From the NCBI GenBank assembly GCA_964016885.1, contig OZ024747.1, positions 375,001 through 439,000 of the forward strand: 64,000 nucleotides of DNA. Reading direction: 5' to 3'. Positions 1 through 11,319 of this stretch are shown piece by piece (within the stretch, counting starts at the first letter, position 1; each line of letters opens with the position of its first letter). The translations under genes were made by a program, and so were the position numbers. The notes under the pieces were generated by a model. It was not told the origin of the DNA and did no database searches. It saw only the letters and a program-made list of their open reading frames with translations. The stretch comes from Eledone cirrhosa. Lineage: Eukaryota > Mollusca > Cephalopoda > Octopoda > Eledonidae.

Positions 1-136
1 TACATATATATATATTATCGTTTTCGGTATGCCTGACCGATTCAACTCACTTAATATGCAAATTAGGCTGCTCAGCCGTTAATTTTCATAAGGAAAGTAT
101 ATACTTTCGAACGTTCAACTATCTGGCAGATGGGTA

Positions 137-181
137 AACGGTGCTGATGATAGCTAACAAGCTTGAAACTAGTACATCGTT
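137..181 (+). ncRNA. Candidate hammerhead ribozyme (family 1)
   Basis: Core CTGATGA at 144-150 is followed by a hairpin at 151-164 (AGCT/AGCT around AACA) and GAAA at 165-168. The next bases, ACTAGT, can form a tiny stem III, and A174 sits at the cleavage position. Bases 137-143 (AACGGTG) pair with 175-181 (CATCGTT), giving a 7-bp stem I with one G-U. All three helices and both conserved boxes are present, so the motif may be active. Hammerheads are known in Penelope-like element termini; no PLE coding sequence is visible next to this copy, so the parent element is inferred. Confidence 0.72.
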
Positions 182-302
182 CCTGTGTCAGTGTTGAACA
201 AAATGGTGACGTGGTTGCCTTAACACCGTATGGCATAAATTCAGGCTGTTCGCTTTGTTGACAAACAAACGAACAAAGCGGCCGGCGTTATAATAAACGT
301 CG

Positions 303-352
303 ACTAAACTGATGCGTGCATATATGTATGTGTACCTGTATGCATATGTGTA

Positions 353-420
<68 letters not shown>

Positions 421-475
421 TGCTACTGTACGTCTGTATACATATATGTATGTACGTATACATACATACTTACAT
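303..475. repeat. (TA)n / (TATG)n microsatellite
   Basis: A dinucleotide TA run at 355-417 is flanked by imperfect ATGTGTAT and GTATACAT repeats. Open frames of tyrosine and isoleucine here are microsatellite translations, not genes. Confidence 0.95.
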
Positions 476-601
476 TTAAGTAAGTGCCATACTAAGAGTG
501 AGAAATGAAATTTCGTTTTCATTTTTTTCAACTTATATATACATGCATATATATATATATATGAAGTGTTTGTAGTAAGAAGGACTATAGATCAGGCTTG
601 T

Positions 602-810
602 ATGTGAAAGCACCTGGCTTAGTGGTTAGGAAGTTGGTTTCACAATCTTGAGGTTGTGAGTTTGATTCCTGAACTGGGCAATGCATTATGTTCTTGAACA
701 AGACACTTTATTTCACATCGTTCTGGTTCACTCAGCTGTAGAAAAAGAGTTGTGATGTCACTGGTGCCAAGCTGTAATGGCCATTTTCTTTGCCTTTCCC
801 TTGGACAACA
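602..810 (+). repeat. tRNA-derived SINE (cephalopod type), diverged
   Basis: The head reads like a tRNA gene: an A-box-like TGGCTTAGTGGTTAGGAAG and a B-box-like GGTTGTGAGTTTGATTCC. It is followed by the body GACACTTTATTTCACATCG and CTCAGCTGTAGAAA shared with the SINEs at 11.3, 40.5, 59.8 and 60.4 kb. The distal part (ACTGGTGCCAAGCTG) differs from them, so this is a related but distinct subfamily. Confidence 0.8.
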
Positions 811-904
811 TCATATATAGTGTATATATATACTGTACATAGTATGTATTTAATTTATATATAGTGTATATATATATACTGTCTGTAGTGTGTATATAAT
901 TTGT

Positions 905-1065
905 ATATAGTGAATAAATGAGTTATGTTACTGGTGCCAAACTGTATTGCCCTCTCCATGGACAACATTTGTACTGTGAAGAAGGGTGACTGGTATGTAG
1001 GTGCACCTGCTGGTATTCCACAGAAACACTTGCCCAAATTTAGAGAGGAACTTTCAAGGTGCAAA
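905..1065 (+). repeat. Second copy of the distal part of the SINE at 602-810
   Basis: TTACTGGTGCCAAACTGTATTGCC and CCATGGACAACAT repeat the end of the neighbouring SINE after a duplicated stretch of TATATAGTG repeats (815-905). It looks like a local tandem duplication of the SINE tail. Confidence 0.6.
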
Positions 1066-2278
1066 AGTCATATAAAAACTTAGTAACAATGTAAGTATAA
1101 TACTTATTGTGTCTCAAAGTTTTTTTTAATCTAATTAGATTGTTCTCTACTAAATATTAGATATATGGTTTCCTATTATATCAGCAGTGTGCAACTCTTT
1201 GAGGTCTTGGATTTCTAGCTCTAATTCTCTCATAGAGCTTGCATAGAGCCTCATGATTGTTTTATATATTGATTTCTTTTTATATATACTATATATACTC
1301 AAGTAATAGTCAACTTTGTGTAAAAGTTGACCCCTTATTTTTGGCCAAAAAATCTAAAATTTTCCGTAGACCTCATAAAAGTCGACCCTAGTATTTCACA
1401 GAGAACAGGTCAACATTCGATGGCCAAGGTATCATCCTGTATGTAGAAATAACACTGTTACAATATTGTCATGAATATATATTATGCAAATACATGTCTG
1501 AAGCTACCTTACTTGAATTTCAAGCATTATGAAAATAATATCAGCCATGTGTACAGTATTACGGTAGGTAATGGCATACCAGTAGATGTATTACTCATAG
1601 TAATATACAGTAATTATAAGATATAAATTGATTGTACTAAGCTAGTTCGTTAAATTTGATGGATATGAATAAAAGACCAAGTGTAAATAATTATAAGAGC
1701 TACGTGGACATGTTTGAGGATTTTGTTATTTTCTAGGATGTGTTTTTTGATGCATAGAATCGGTAATATTACTGTAATTCATTGTGTTTTTGTTTTTATT
1801 TGTTTAGAGATCAGTTGGGCTTCTGCTACTGATAGGATACTTTGGGTTCTAGCTTGAATTTCAAGCTCCTCAAAGGTAGTAGCCATGTAATAGTCAACTC
1901 CATAAATTTCACCTTTAAAAAATGGTCTAAAAAATTTGACTCTTACATGAGTATATATGGTATATATATATATATAGATATATGTATATGTCTAACCCAT
2001 GCAAACATGGAAAATAGATGTTAAACAGTGATGGTGCTCACTGCATAGTACCTGTCAAAAATGACACAATGTATAATAGTTGTAGTGGTGGCAGTGGCGG
2101 TGGCAGTTGGTGGTTTTGATAGGTGGTGGTGGCAGTGGTGGGGTAGTGGTGGTCACCTGAAGCTATACTAAAAGACACCTGCCTAAGATAGTACACATTG
2201 GAATTGAACTCGGAACCATGTGGTTACAAAACAAACTTCTTAACTAAATAGCTACACCTGTGCCTATTTACATAGGTA
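1066..2278. other. AT-rich DNA without recognisable genes
   Basis: No coding frame, RNA gene or known repeat was recognised. A (GGTGGCAGT)n-like stretch lies at about 2080-2150. Confidence 0.6.
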
Positions 2279-2461
2279 GATTGGCAGTATCGGTAGAGGG
2301 TTGAATGCCATGCAGCATAGTTATGGCCCTTATGGTCTGAGTTAAAATCCCACCGATGTTAACTTTGCCTTTCATCCTTAGGGGAGTCGATGAAATAAAG
2401 TACCAGTAATGCAATGGGATAATTGCTGGCCTTGTGCCAAAAGTAGAAACAATTATTATTT
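2279..2461 (+). repeat. Second SINE family (tRNA-like head), full copy
   Basis: GATTGGCAGTATCGGTAGAG is the A-box region, and GGTCTGAGTTAAAATCCC the B-box region. The body TTTCATCCTTAGG, GATGAAATAAAGTACCAGTAATG and CTTGTGCCAAAAGTAGAAAC ends in AATTATT repeats. At least ten copies or fragments of the same family are in this window, for example at 23.2, 47.4, 51.7 and 53.8 kb. Confidence 0.85.
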
Positions 2462-2522
2462 ACTAATGAACAAATATTGTTTATAATGATGACAGTAGTG
2501 GTGAATATATTTAATTTTTGGA

Positions 2523-3690
2523 ATCCAGTGTTGGTAAGCCAGGGTTGGTAACCAAAGGTTGGTAAGACAATGTTGGTAACCCAGGCTTGGTAGGATAGGG
2601 TTGGTAACCTAGTGTAGGTAACGCAGGATTGGTAGGATAGGGTTGGTAACCTAGTGTAGGTAACCCAGGGTTGGTAGGATAGGGTTGGTAACCCAGTGTT
2701 GGTAAGACAAGGTTGGTAACCCAGTGTTGGTAAGACAAGGTTGGTAACCTAGTGTTGATAACCCAGTGTTGCTAAGACAGGGTTGGTAACCCAGTGTTGG
2801 TAAGACAGGGTTGGTAACCCAGTGTTGGTAAGACAGGGTTGGTAACCCAGGGTTGGTAGCCCAGTGTTGGTAACCCAGTGTTGGTAAGACTGTTGGTAAC
2901 CCAATGTTGGTAAGACTGTTGGTAAACCAGGGTTGGTAACCCAGTGTTGGTAAGACAAGGGTGGTAAACCAGGGTTGGTAAGACAGAGTTGGTAAGACAG
3001 AGTTGGTAAGACAGGGTTGGTAAGACGGTTGGTAACCCAGTGTTGGTAAGACAGGGTTGGTAACCCAGTGTTGGTAAGACCGTGTTGGTAAGCCAGGGTT
3101 GGTAACCCAGTTTTGGTAAGACAGGGTTGGTAACCCAGTGTTGGTAACCCAGGGTTGGTAAGCCAGAGTTGGTAACCCTGGGTTGGTAAGACAGTGTTGG
3201 TAACCCAGGCTTGGTAATCCAGTGTTGGTAACCCAGGGTTGGTAAGACAGTGTTGGTAACCCAGTGTCGGTAAGACGGTTGGTAATACAGTGTTGGTAAC
3301 CTAGTGTTGGTAAGCAAGGGTTGGTAAGGGTTGGTAAGACAGGGGTGGTAACGTAGTGTTGGTAAGACGGGGTTTGTAACCTAGTGTTGGTAACCCAGGG
3401 TTGGTAAGACACGGGTAAAACAGGGCTGGTAACCTAGTTTTGGTAAGACAGTGTTGGTAACCCAGTGTTGGTAAGGCAGGGTTGGTAAGCCAGTGTTGGT
3501 AAGCCAGGGTTGGTAACCCAGTGTTGGTAAGACAGGGTTGGTAAGACAGGGTTGGTAAGACAGTGTTGGTAGGTAACCCAGGGTTGGTAAGACAGGGTTG
3601 GTAACCCAGTGTTGGTAAAACAGGGTTGGTAAGACAGGGTTGGTAACCCAGTGTTGGTAAGACAGGTTTGGTAAGCCAGGGTTGGTAACC
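2523..3690. repeat. 14-bp minisatellite, about 80 units
   Basis: The units are GTTGGTAACCCAGT and GTTGGTAAGACAGG, roughly alternating, with some 8-bp-shortened units. The minus strand has long frames of repeated LPTLGYQP-like residues in several registers. Because the unit is not a multiple of three and every frame is open, these are artefacts of a stop-free repeat, not genes. Confidence 0.95.
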
Positions 3691-3691
3691 C

Positions 3692-3921
3692 GTATATACC
3701 AAGATTACTGGATATACAAACAGGGAAATTTGTATTTGATAAATTAATAGTTTGTATAAGAGAAAGCCTAGAGTCTATATTGATTACCGACACATGGTAT
3801 GCCTTATATACCAAGATTATTGAATATATGAACAATCATACAAACAGGGAAATTTGCGTTTTGATGAATTGGTCGTTTGCATAAGAGAAACCCTATTGTT
3901 TATGTTGATTATTAATATGTG
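3692..3921. repeat. Tandem duplication of a ~110-120 bp unit
   Basis: TATACCAAGATTACTGGATAT, ACAAACAGGGAAATTTG, GTTTGTATAAGAGAAA and TTGATTA recur in the same order at 3692-3800 and 3806-3921. The two copies have diverged by substitutions and a short insertion. No function is visible. Confidence 0.8.
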
Positions 3922-5953
3922 GAACTGATTGAAGATAAAAATATTTTAATAAATTATTTTAGGATATAATTGACATATGGATTAAATGTATGAGTAACTT
4001 AGGAGAATTAACTTTTTACAGAGACAGGACCTTGTGACTGTAAAGTGAACTTCTTGTAGGAAATATATAGTGTGTATGTTTGTGTGTTTGTATATGTTTG
4101 TATGTGTATCTATATGTATGTATATGTGTGTGTATAAATATTAGAGTTACAGACATATATATAAACCCACATGGCATATTATCAGAGTTGATGTTGCTCT
4201 TTTGTCTTCTTCTGTGGGCTCCTTTCTCTTTCTCTCTTTCTCTCCCTATCTCTCTCTCTCTCTATCTCTATCTCTCTCTCTCACTTTATCTCAATTTCTC
4301 TCTCTTTCTCTATTTTTCTTCTTTCCTGTCATTGTCTTTTCTTCTTCCTCTTTGCTTATTCCCCCCCCCCTCTCCACTTCTCTCTCCCTCCTCCCTCTAT
4401 CCTACCCCCCCCCCCCCCCCTCCGTCTCTCTAGCTACTAAAGGTGATACAACAAATATTTACTTGATAGAGAGGGGGAAGGGGAGAGTAGAGAGGGGGAA
4501 GGGGAGAGAGAGGGAGGAGTGTTAAGATATAAATGATGACAGAGATTAGGGGTTTAATGTGTTGTGTAGGGTGGGGATGATGAGTCACACCCCACATACT
4601 GTCTTACTCCCTCTCAGTGGTGATGGCAGTGGTGGTGGTGGTGGCAGTGGTTTTGGTGGTGGTGGGGTGGCAGTGGTGGTGGCAGTGGGAGGTGGCAGTA
4701 GAAATGTTGGGAGGGGGAACAAAGAGGAGAGCAAGGGAAAAAAAGGTCTAGATACAAAAAAAGTCAAAATAAATAAGTATAAAAGTAAAAACAAAAATTT
4801 GCTAATTGTTTACTGAATTCTTCTTCTTCTTCCCCTCTCACCCCCCCCCCCCCTAGCATGGGTTTCACAGCTCTTCTCTGGCATAGCACTCCCCCTCCCC
4901 CGGTCTCTTTGTCATCTCCTTTTTGAGGTCCACCATACTAAACATCAATTTTCAGAACTTTACCTTGGAACTCCTGGGACTTCTTCACCCAATTGTCTTC
5001 CCTGACCTACATCTACCATATCTTCCTTCATCTTGGAACTCCTTGGACTTCTTCACCTAATGATCATGCTCCTTATGCATCATGTGTCTGTATAAACACA
5101 CTCTCTTCTCCACCTCTCTATACCTGATTATTCTCACTCCCTCTTTTTCTGTCAACTCATCCATGTTTCATTATTTATAAACATTTCACACCCAATGAAA
5201 CAAGTTCATAAAATTCTAAGCAATCCCAAGTTTTTATCTCAAATTTGTGAATTCAACTAAATGATTAAATTTAATATTTTAATGATTCTTAGATGAGGTG
5301 TTGTAAAGTGTATTATAATTATTGTTTTACTAATTAAGCTAATGTTTAGTGTCATTAGAGTGATTAGATATTTACAGTATTTAGATTTGTTGCTCTTTGG
5401 ATTGGTTTCATCTCTGATTGTCACCAGGTGTATCATGTCTGGTAGAGTCATTACAGTATTGGATTTTATTGGATGTTTTAATGATACAGTGTGTAGCTCA
5501 TTCCAGGTAGAGTTGAATACAAGCAGCTGAAATAGGGTTCCTCTGAAGGGTCTTGGAGTAACATTACTTGATTGAGTGCATAACTCAAGAGTTGAGAGAG
5601 TCACTCCAGGTGGAGCTGCTACTACTCTGATTTAAAAGATCAGAGCTCCAATATTAGTGACAGGTAGTTAGAATGTCTCAAGAAAGAATTGCTGGACAGA
5701 TTTTACAGGCAAAACCAACTGGCAGAAGACCCAGAGGTAGACCCTGAGAAAGAGAGTTGGATAACGTTCACAAGCTCGTATTGCTTGGCAATCATATTAA
5801 AACTCTACTTCGGTATTGAGTACTGTTTTCTCTCAGCCATCAACCACACACACATATATATATATATATATAACAAATTAGACATACATATAATAATCAA
5901 CAGCTACTGGTTTAGCTCAATTAATCAATCAATTAATTAAGTAGTCAGAGTGT
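3922..5953. other. Simple-repeat-rich DNA without recognisable genes
   Basis: It contains (TCTC)n at 4215-4320, poly-C tracts at about 4361, 4407 and 4840, a GGTGGT stretch at 4620-4690 and a CT-rich segment to 5130. A short sequence at about 5360-5450 (minus strand) resembles the repeat at 52.75 kb. No gene was recognised. Confidence 0.6.
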
Positions 5954-6065
5954 TAAATTCATAAATGGGAAAAACAAACAAGATAAAAAGATCTTTTTTA
6001 CTGCAGTCAGGACTTTGAAGTAAAAGGTCACTTTTTATCTAGTTTGTTTTCCCACTTATGGATTT
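5954..6065. repeat. Foldback (inverted repeat) next to (CA)n/(GT)n
   Basis: Left arm AAATTCATAAATGGGAAAAA..GATAAAAAGAT (5954-5993) pairs with CTTTTTATCTAGTTTG..CCCACTTATGGATTTA (6030-6065). The ~35-nt centre itself holds ACTGCAGT. The arms differ at a few positions. It is directly followed by (AC)n and (GT)n at 6063-6130. Confidence 0.75.
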
Positions 6066-6083
6066 ACACACACACACACACAC

Positions 6084-6132
<49 letters not shown>

Positions 6133-6444
6133 CTTGTCTGATGACCCTGTGATAAACAGATGAAGTTACAGAGTAACAAGACTCACTGTTTAGCCTTAAT
6201 AAAATGAATATATATAAGGTATAAATTGAAGTTGTAGCTGCCATATAGCAGGTACTATTCGAGTTGTTCGTGGCAATTACAAAGCACTCAGTGGAGTGAG
6301 AAGTTAATACATTATCATCCAGAGTAAAAGACAAAAGTAAAAAAAAAGTGTGATGCCAAGAAAAACAACCGAAGTCAGTGGCCATACATATACCACAACA
6401 ATGATAGATACAAAAAGGTTGAATATATATATATATATATATAT

Positions 6445-8047
6445 AAATCTAACATTCTGAGTCCCAAAACATACCCAAAATGAGTAAAATATATAAATGC
6501 ATGAATGATCTACGGTTCAATTATAACCGGTAATCTTACAAGTTAAATATCCAAATTATATATTTAAAACAGAGACAAATATATAAAGAGCCGAATCTAA
6601 ATTATAAATATCTAAAATAATCCAAAGGTGTGCATATTTATCAAGAGAACAAGTTAACAAATAATATGTTTATATACCTAACATTAATTCTATCATAAAT
6701 GATTAGAAAATAAAGTATTATTAAAGTTTTATAAACTGTGAAAAATGCAATTGTCAATAGTGTACAGAAACGCATAACTAGAATATCTGCCAATAAATCA
6801 ATATTTGATGAAAAAGCCGGATATTACAATGATGCGCTAAGAAAGGCAGGTTATAAAATAATATAAAATATATAAACAATTCGAATCTTAATCCTGATAA
6901 AAATAATAATAATATGACTGGCATGTATAAACGAAATTCTAAAAATTATAATTCAAAGACATGTACTGTGAATAAAACGGGGAAAAGAACCAGAACTAAA
7001 TCAGTTATATGGTCCCCCCCCTCTTCTGTAGCAGTAAGAACACCACTATCTAATCTATTCTTTAAGGCTTTAGATAATTCCTTCCCTAGTCAACATAAAT
7101 ACCGTCCCATATTTAATAGACAGACAATTAAGCTTTCTTATTCTACAACTATGAATATGGGCCAAAACATCGCTAAACTAAATAGTATAATTCTAAACCA
7201 AAATCAGCATAAGGGTGTTAATAATAGTGTTAATATAAATAATAATAAATCGAAATGTAATTGTAGAAATAAACCAGATTGCCCTCTGCAAAATAATTGT
7301 CTGCATAGAAATTTGGTGTATAAATGCACCGTAAAAACAAATAACAACACATACAACTACATAGGGGCAACTTCTTCGACATTTAAATCGAGATTTGCGA
7401 ATCACAAATGCTCGTTTTCGAATTTTAATAGGAAGTCTTCGACTTCTTTATCACAACTTAAAAGACAAAAATTTTAAATACTCGATTTTTTGGACGAAGC
7501 TTTGTAATAGTAGAATCTACTCGAACTCGTCTATATCAACTAACTGCAAATTCTGCACAAAGGAGACCCTATTAATAATTACTAATTATGAAAACTTAAT
7601 TAACAAAAAAAGTGAATTATTCTCAAACTGCCTTCATAAAGCTTTGTCTACATTTCAAGTCAGGAAAAAACACTAAACAAACAGGTTTTAATTTTTGACG
7701 TCTCTTATCAACTGTTGGACCTAAAACGTTATAACAGTTTATAAAACTTTAATAATACTTTATTTTCTAATCATTTATGATAGAATTAATGTTAGAATGA
7801 AGGATCCTGTTTAGGTATATAAACATATTATTTGTTAACTTGTTCTCTTGATAAATATGCACACCTTTGGATTATTTTAGATATTTATAATTTAGATTCG
7901 GATCTTTATATATTTGTCTCTGTTTTAAATATATAATTTGGATATTTAACTTGTAAGATTACCGGTTATAATTGAACCGTAGATCATTCATGCATTTATA
8001 TATTTTACTCATTTTGGGTATGTTTTGGAACTCAGAATGTTAGATTT
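6445..8047 (+). mobile_element. Penelope-like element remnant with ~300-bp inverted repeats
   Basis: A left arm at 6445-6739 is repeated in inverse orientation at 7734-8047. For example, AAATCTAACATTCTGAG at the left edge matches CTCAGAATGTTAGATTT at the right edge, and the palindromic CGGTT..AACCG is shared. The right arm carries a ~16-bp insertion near 7796. The interior (6740-7733) encodes only the C-terminal linker and GIY-YIG nuclease part of a Penelope-like element; no reverse transcriptase is left. Inverted terminal copies are known for Penelope elements. No target duplication could be defined because the left flank is (TA)n. Confidence 0.8.
6743..7676 (+). pseudogene. PLE linker plus GIY-YIG endonuclease domain, frameshifted
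   Basis: The first block (6743-6865) reads IVNSVQKRITRIS then GYYNDALRKAGYK, the usual stretch after the reverse transcriptase of PLEs. The second block (from 6914) reads SVIWSPPSS, FNRQTIKLSYS and CNCRNKPDCPLQNNC, then LVYKCTV, YNYIGATSSTFKSRFANH and KCSFSN. That is the Cys-rich motif followed by the GIY-YIG nuclease motif (here YNYIG, with the Arg of KSRFANH as expected catalytic residue). A frameshift near 7440 moves the rest (NLKDKNFKYSIFWTKL...) to another frame ending at 7676. Stops separate block one from block two. It is dead as a gene; the family (EN+ PLE) is well supported by motif order. Confidence 0.85.
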
Positions 8048-9570
8048 GCACATATATATTTTTTATATATATCTAGGTATAAATATAACAAACCATACTA
8101 GTCAACAAATATTGGTCTCTCTTTCCACTGAACTGGAGGTAAAACTACAATTATAGCATTACTAATAATGATTATAATTATTTATTTATTATATGTATAT
8201 CATTTCACTAATACCTATAATACTCTCTCTATATAGTTGTACAAATATGTTTATCTAGTGTAATAACATACTCGTAGTTACATTTATAAGTAATTTGGAT
8301 ACTCAAATGACTCTCTATTGTTATAAGTGTTAGATATTCCCTTGATGTTCGAAATTATATAATGATTATTACTTAATTTAATATAATTTAATTTACTTTA
8401 TTTTAATTAAATTTAGATTACCTTCGGCTTTTTCAAATCTTTAGCTCCTCTTTCTATCACATTCGCTGGACATTTTAGAAGTATCTTTTATCTACTATAT
8501 ATTAAAACCCTCTTGCATTTTAAACTATATTTTTAATATTGGGCATTTTTATGTTTCGCAAACAATTCATTATTTTTTCACTTTTTATTTTGTATCTAGC
8601 CCTTATCCTTAGGACTCATGTAGTTTTGACTTATATATTTATCGTATATATCTATTAAATGATCCTTTTACAATAATTGATCTAAAACATTAATTTTTAA
8701 CAATATTTTCAGTAACTTATTTACTATATTATATTATGTTATGTATATTTGAAAGGTATCCTCTTAAGTCTTTAGACATTATAATCTTTGTATATTTTTT
8801 TTGATAAACACATATATGTAATTTAAAATTCAGACCTCTTTAAGTTTAATTATAAGGCCTGTTGATCCTTTAGGCACTCAAATTGTTAATCATAAATTCT
8901 TTAAAAATTATAACTAATTATTTTCTAAATTATATTATATAAACTGTTGTCAATATTATAAATAATTTTGGTAAAGTTTACCTTCGTGAGGTTGTAAAAA
9001 CATTGTTTTCTTTCTCGTGTTTGTAAATCCTTTAAATTTGATTTCATAAAATTTGATTTTAGAAATTAAATTTGATAGTATACTTTAATATTAATACAGA
9101 TACCTATTAACTTTCAAAACCTAAAATATTATTCATTACTCTGAACTAACTTAAATTAAATATTTTGAATATTAATGGTCAAACAAATAAGTTTAGATAT
9201 ATCTTGTATATATGGATAATTGTCTAAAAACTTGAACATAAGTTATTCCTCTTTGTCTCTCTCTCTGTAATCAACTCTTTTGTTTTTCGAGGCCCCTACT
9301 AACTATATTATCCCATCAGCTGTTTCTTCCTCTATGCTTTCCTTTCTTTCCTCTTTCTTCAGTAATTTAAATTTTTTTTAACAGCCAAGTATTTTTGATG
9401 CCAAGTATTTTTTAAGCTGTCTCACATGCACCCTCTCTATTGTATGTATTATATATTTTTCTCATGTTCTCAATATTAAGGTATATAAATATTGAGTTTT
9501 GTCATATATTACTCACTACCATGACTGAATCTTAACCATCTACTATGTCAGGGTATGTCATGCATCATCT
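8048..9570. other. AT-rich DNA without recognisable genes
   Basis: Very AT-rich, with no coding frame and no repeat copy recognised elsewhere in the window. Confidence 0.55.
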
Positions 9571-9637
9571 TATTTTATCTGATGAGGACGTACTGTTGAA
9601 GTTAACTCAGTACCTCTGAAATATGTATAATAAAATA
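9571..9637 (+). ncRNA. Candidate hammerhead ribozyme (family 2)
   Basis: Stem I strand TATTTTAT (9571-9578) is the exact complement of ATAAAATA (9630-9637), 8 bp. The core CTGATGA is at 9579-9585. Stem II GGACGTACTG (9586-9595) pairs with CAGTACCTCT (9608-9617) around a 12-nt loop, with one C-C mismatch at the fourth pair. GAA at 9618-9620 leads into ATATGTAT (stem III), and A9629 is the cleavage position. The same plan recurs at 17.4, 18.1, 42.7 and 63.2 kb. Every conserved core base I can place is intact here. Confidence 0.8.
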
Positions 9638-9694
9638 TACTTGATCACAAGAATATCTATTTTGTTAATATTTTGAATTAATATATATATATAT

Positions 9695-10858
9695 ATCATC
9701 ATCACCGTTTTACGTCCGTTCTTCCACGCTAGCATGGGTTAGACGGGTTGTCCTGTTGTGTGCAGTGTCTGGTCGGCTGACCATGCCTTGCTCATACAGG
9801 AACTGATCTGGCTTGATTTCTACAGCTGGATGCCCTTCCTAACACCAACCTCATTTACAGTGAGTGCTGGGTGCTTTTTCGTGGCGCCTACACGTCCACT
9901 TTACAGTGTGAGCTGGGTGCTTTTTTGCCGTGGCCCCTCCACGACCACCTTGCGGTGGGGGGTGTGGGGGCATATTGTTTATATGCTTCAGCATGTACCC
10001 ATGGGAGGTCGGGTACTCTGTATTACTGCGTGACGCCAGAAGTCACGGTCGTGTGTCATTGTCTTTGAGAGGTGTAATTGGGTAAGGTCGGCTTTTATCA
10101 CCTCATCCCAGGTCATCTTGGGTCTCCCCACTCTGCGGTTTCCATCAACTTCTAGTGCTCTGCACCTTTTTATGCAGCTGTCATCCTTCATACGCATCAC
10201 ATGTCCATACCAGCGCAACCGCCTCTCCTGCACACAGCATTTGATTCCTCTTATGCTCAGTCTCTCTTGCAATTCATTTATGCTTTGTCGTTCACGTATA
10301 TTACTGTTACACATCCATCGGAGCATGCAGGCTTCGTTTCTCTCTAATCTACGTAAGTCTTCCACCTTCAGCGCCCAGGTCTCACTACCATGCAACATCG
10401 CTGTTCGGATACATGCATCATACAGTCTGCCTTTCATTCTGAGGGAGAAGCCTTTTGCAGCTAGCAGTGGTAGTAGTTCCCTAAACTTCTTCCATCCCGT
10501 TCTTACCCTAGTTATTGTACTTTCTGAACACCCACCTCCGCTGCTAATTCGGTCACCTAGGTAGCAGAAGCTGTCTACTGTTTCTACCGGGCCCTCCCAG
10601 AGATTGGTGGTACTTGTTTCCTGTGGCTGTTTGCTGCTTGCTGTTTCAGCACAGCTGCTGCATGTGAATCCTACATTCTTAATTAAGCTTCCTGAGATCC
10701 CGCTACATCTCTTGTGTACCCATTGTTTGCATTTGGGGCAGAGAATGGAGTTCCTACCTACACCTTTCCTACATACTGAGCAAGGCCATTTCCCTGAGGG
10801 AATCTGGGTTCTGTTTTCTCGTCTACTTACAAGGACCTTAGTCTTTGTCATGTTGACA
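9695..10858 (-). mobile_element. RTE-like LINE, 5'-truncated copy
   Basis: Read on the minus strand, the element runs from a truncation point beside (TA)n at 10858 to a 3' end whose last bases are ACGTAAAACGGTGATGATGAT next to (TA)n at 9695. Short (ATG)n tails are typical of RTE-clade LINEs. Its 3' untranslated region (9695-9987) shares GGATGCCCTTCCTAACACC and the bases around it (minus strand) with the SINEs. A sister copy is at 34.5 kb. Confidence 0.85.
9988..10857 (-). pseudogene. C-terminal part of LINE ORF2 with PHD-like zinc finger
   Basis: The reading frame is open for about 290 codons but lacks endonuclease and reverse transcriptase. It starts VNMTKTKVLVSRREN, then has a PHD-like Cys/His array (CSVC, CPKC, HKRC, CSSC), FCYLGDRISSGGGC, GWKKFRELLPLLAAKG, YDACIRTAMLHGSETWALK and LRWYGHVMRMKDDS. 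It ends GRPKMTWDEVIKADL...AVIQSTRPPMGTC. This block follows the RT in LINEs of this type (compare 34.8-36.7 kb). With no start region it cannot be an autonomous gene. Confidence 0.88.
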
Positions 10859-10939
10859 TATATATATGTATACATATATACACACACAAAGACACACACA
10901 TATATATATATATATGTTTAAGGCAAAAATCATTTTCCC

Positions 10940-11093
10940 CCAAAATGGCTGACACGTGCTTTTTCTGCCCCCCTTTTTTTCCATTCTTTCTTCTCTCTAT
11001 CTTTCTATTTTATCAATTATTTCTTAGTCTATCTTCAGATGAAGGATGTTATCACTGTTTTCCTACTATATCAAGCATTTAACTAGTATATTT
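10940..11093 (+). repeat. Repeat with degenerate minimal hammerhead (family 3)
   Basis: GCTGACACGTGCTTTTTC, a C/T-rich stretch, then TCTATCTTCAGATGAAGGAT and CTACTATATCAAGCAT match the repeats at 12.4, 34.2 and 40.2 kb in the same order. The hammerhead core is broken here (CAGATGA, no GAAA). Confidence 0.65.
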
Positions 11094-11284
11094 AGGTAGG
11101 TAACATGGTAAAAACCTCCCAGTCCACACTGTAAAGTGGTTGGTGTTAGGAAGGGCATCCAGCCATAGAAAATCTACCAGAAAGTCCCATACAAGTGAGA
11201 CGACCAATCTTGCTTCACGTGGGACAATTCCCGTCAAACCATGCTAGCATGGAAGATAGACGTTAAACGATGATGATGATGATT
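11094..11284 (+). mobile_element. LINE 3' end fragment, plus strand
   Basis: AAAACCTCCCAGTCCACACTG, GGAAGGGCATCCAGCC, CTAGCATGGAAGATAGACGT and (GATGAT)n are the inverse of the LINE end at 13.76 kb. Only 3' UTR remains. Confidence 0.8.
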
Positions 11285-11319
11285 TCTTCATTGTACTGTG
11301 TCCTTTGCTATATATATAT

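Noticed and set aside
188..531. Open frames rich in Tyr and Ile
   Set aside because: They are translations of the (TA)n microsatellite and have no domain or context.
602..680. tRNA gene
   Set aside because: A- and B-box-like sequences belong to a repeated SINE head; no full cloverleaf with acceptor stem could be drawn.
2511..3835. Several long minus-strand frames of LPTLGYQP-like residues
   Set aside because: The 14-bp minisatellite lacks stops in every register; a 14-bp unit does not keep one frame, and neighbouring frames are all open.
6914..7477. Intact small gene
   Set aside because: The frame is the middle of a PLE endonuclease region, cut by a frameshift and lacking the RT; it is part of a mobile element, not a host gene.
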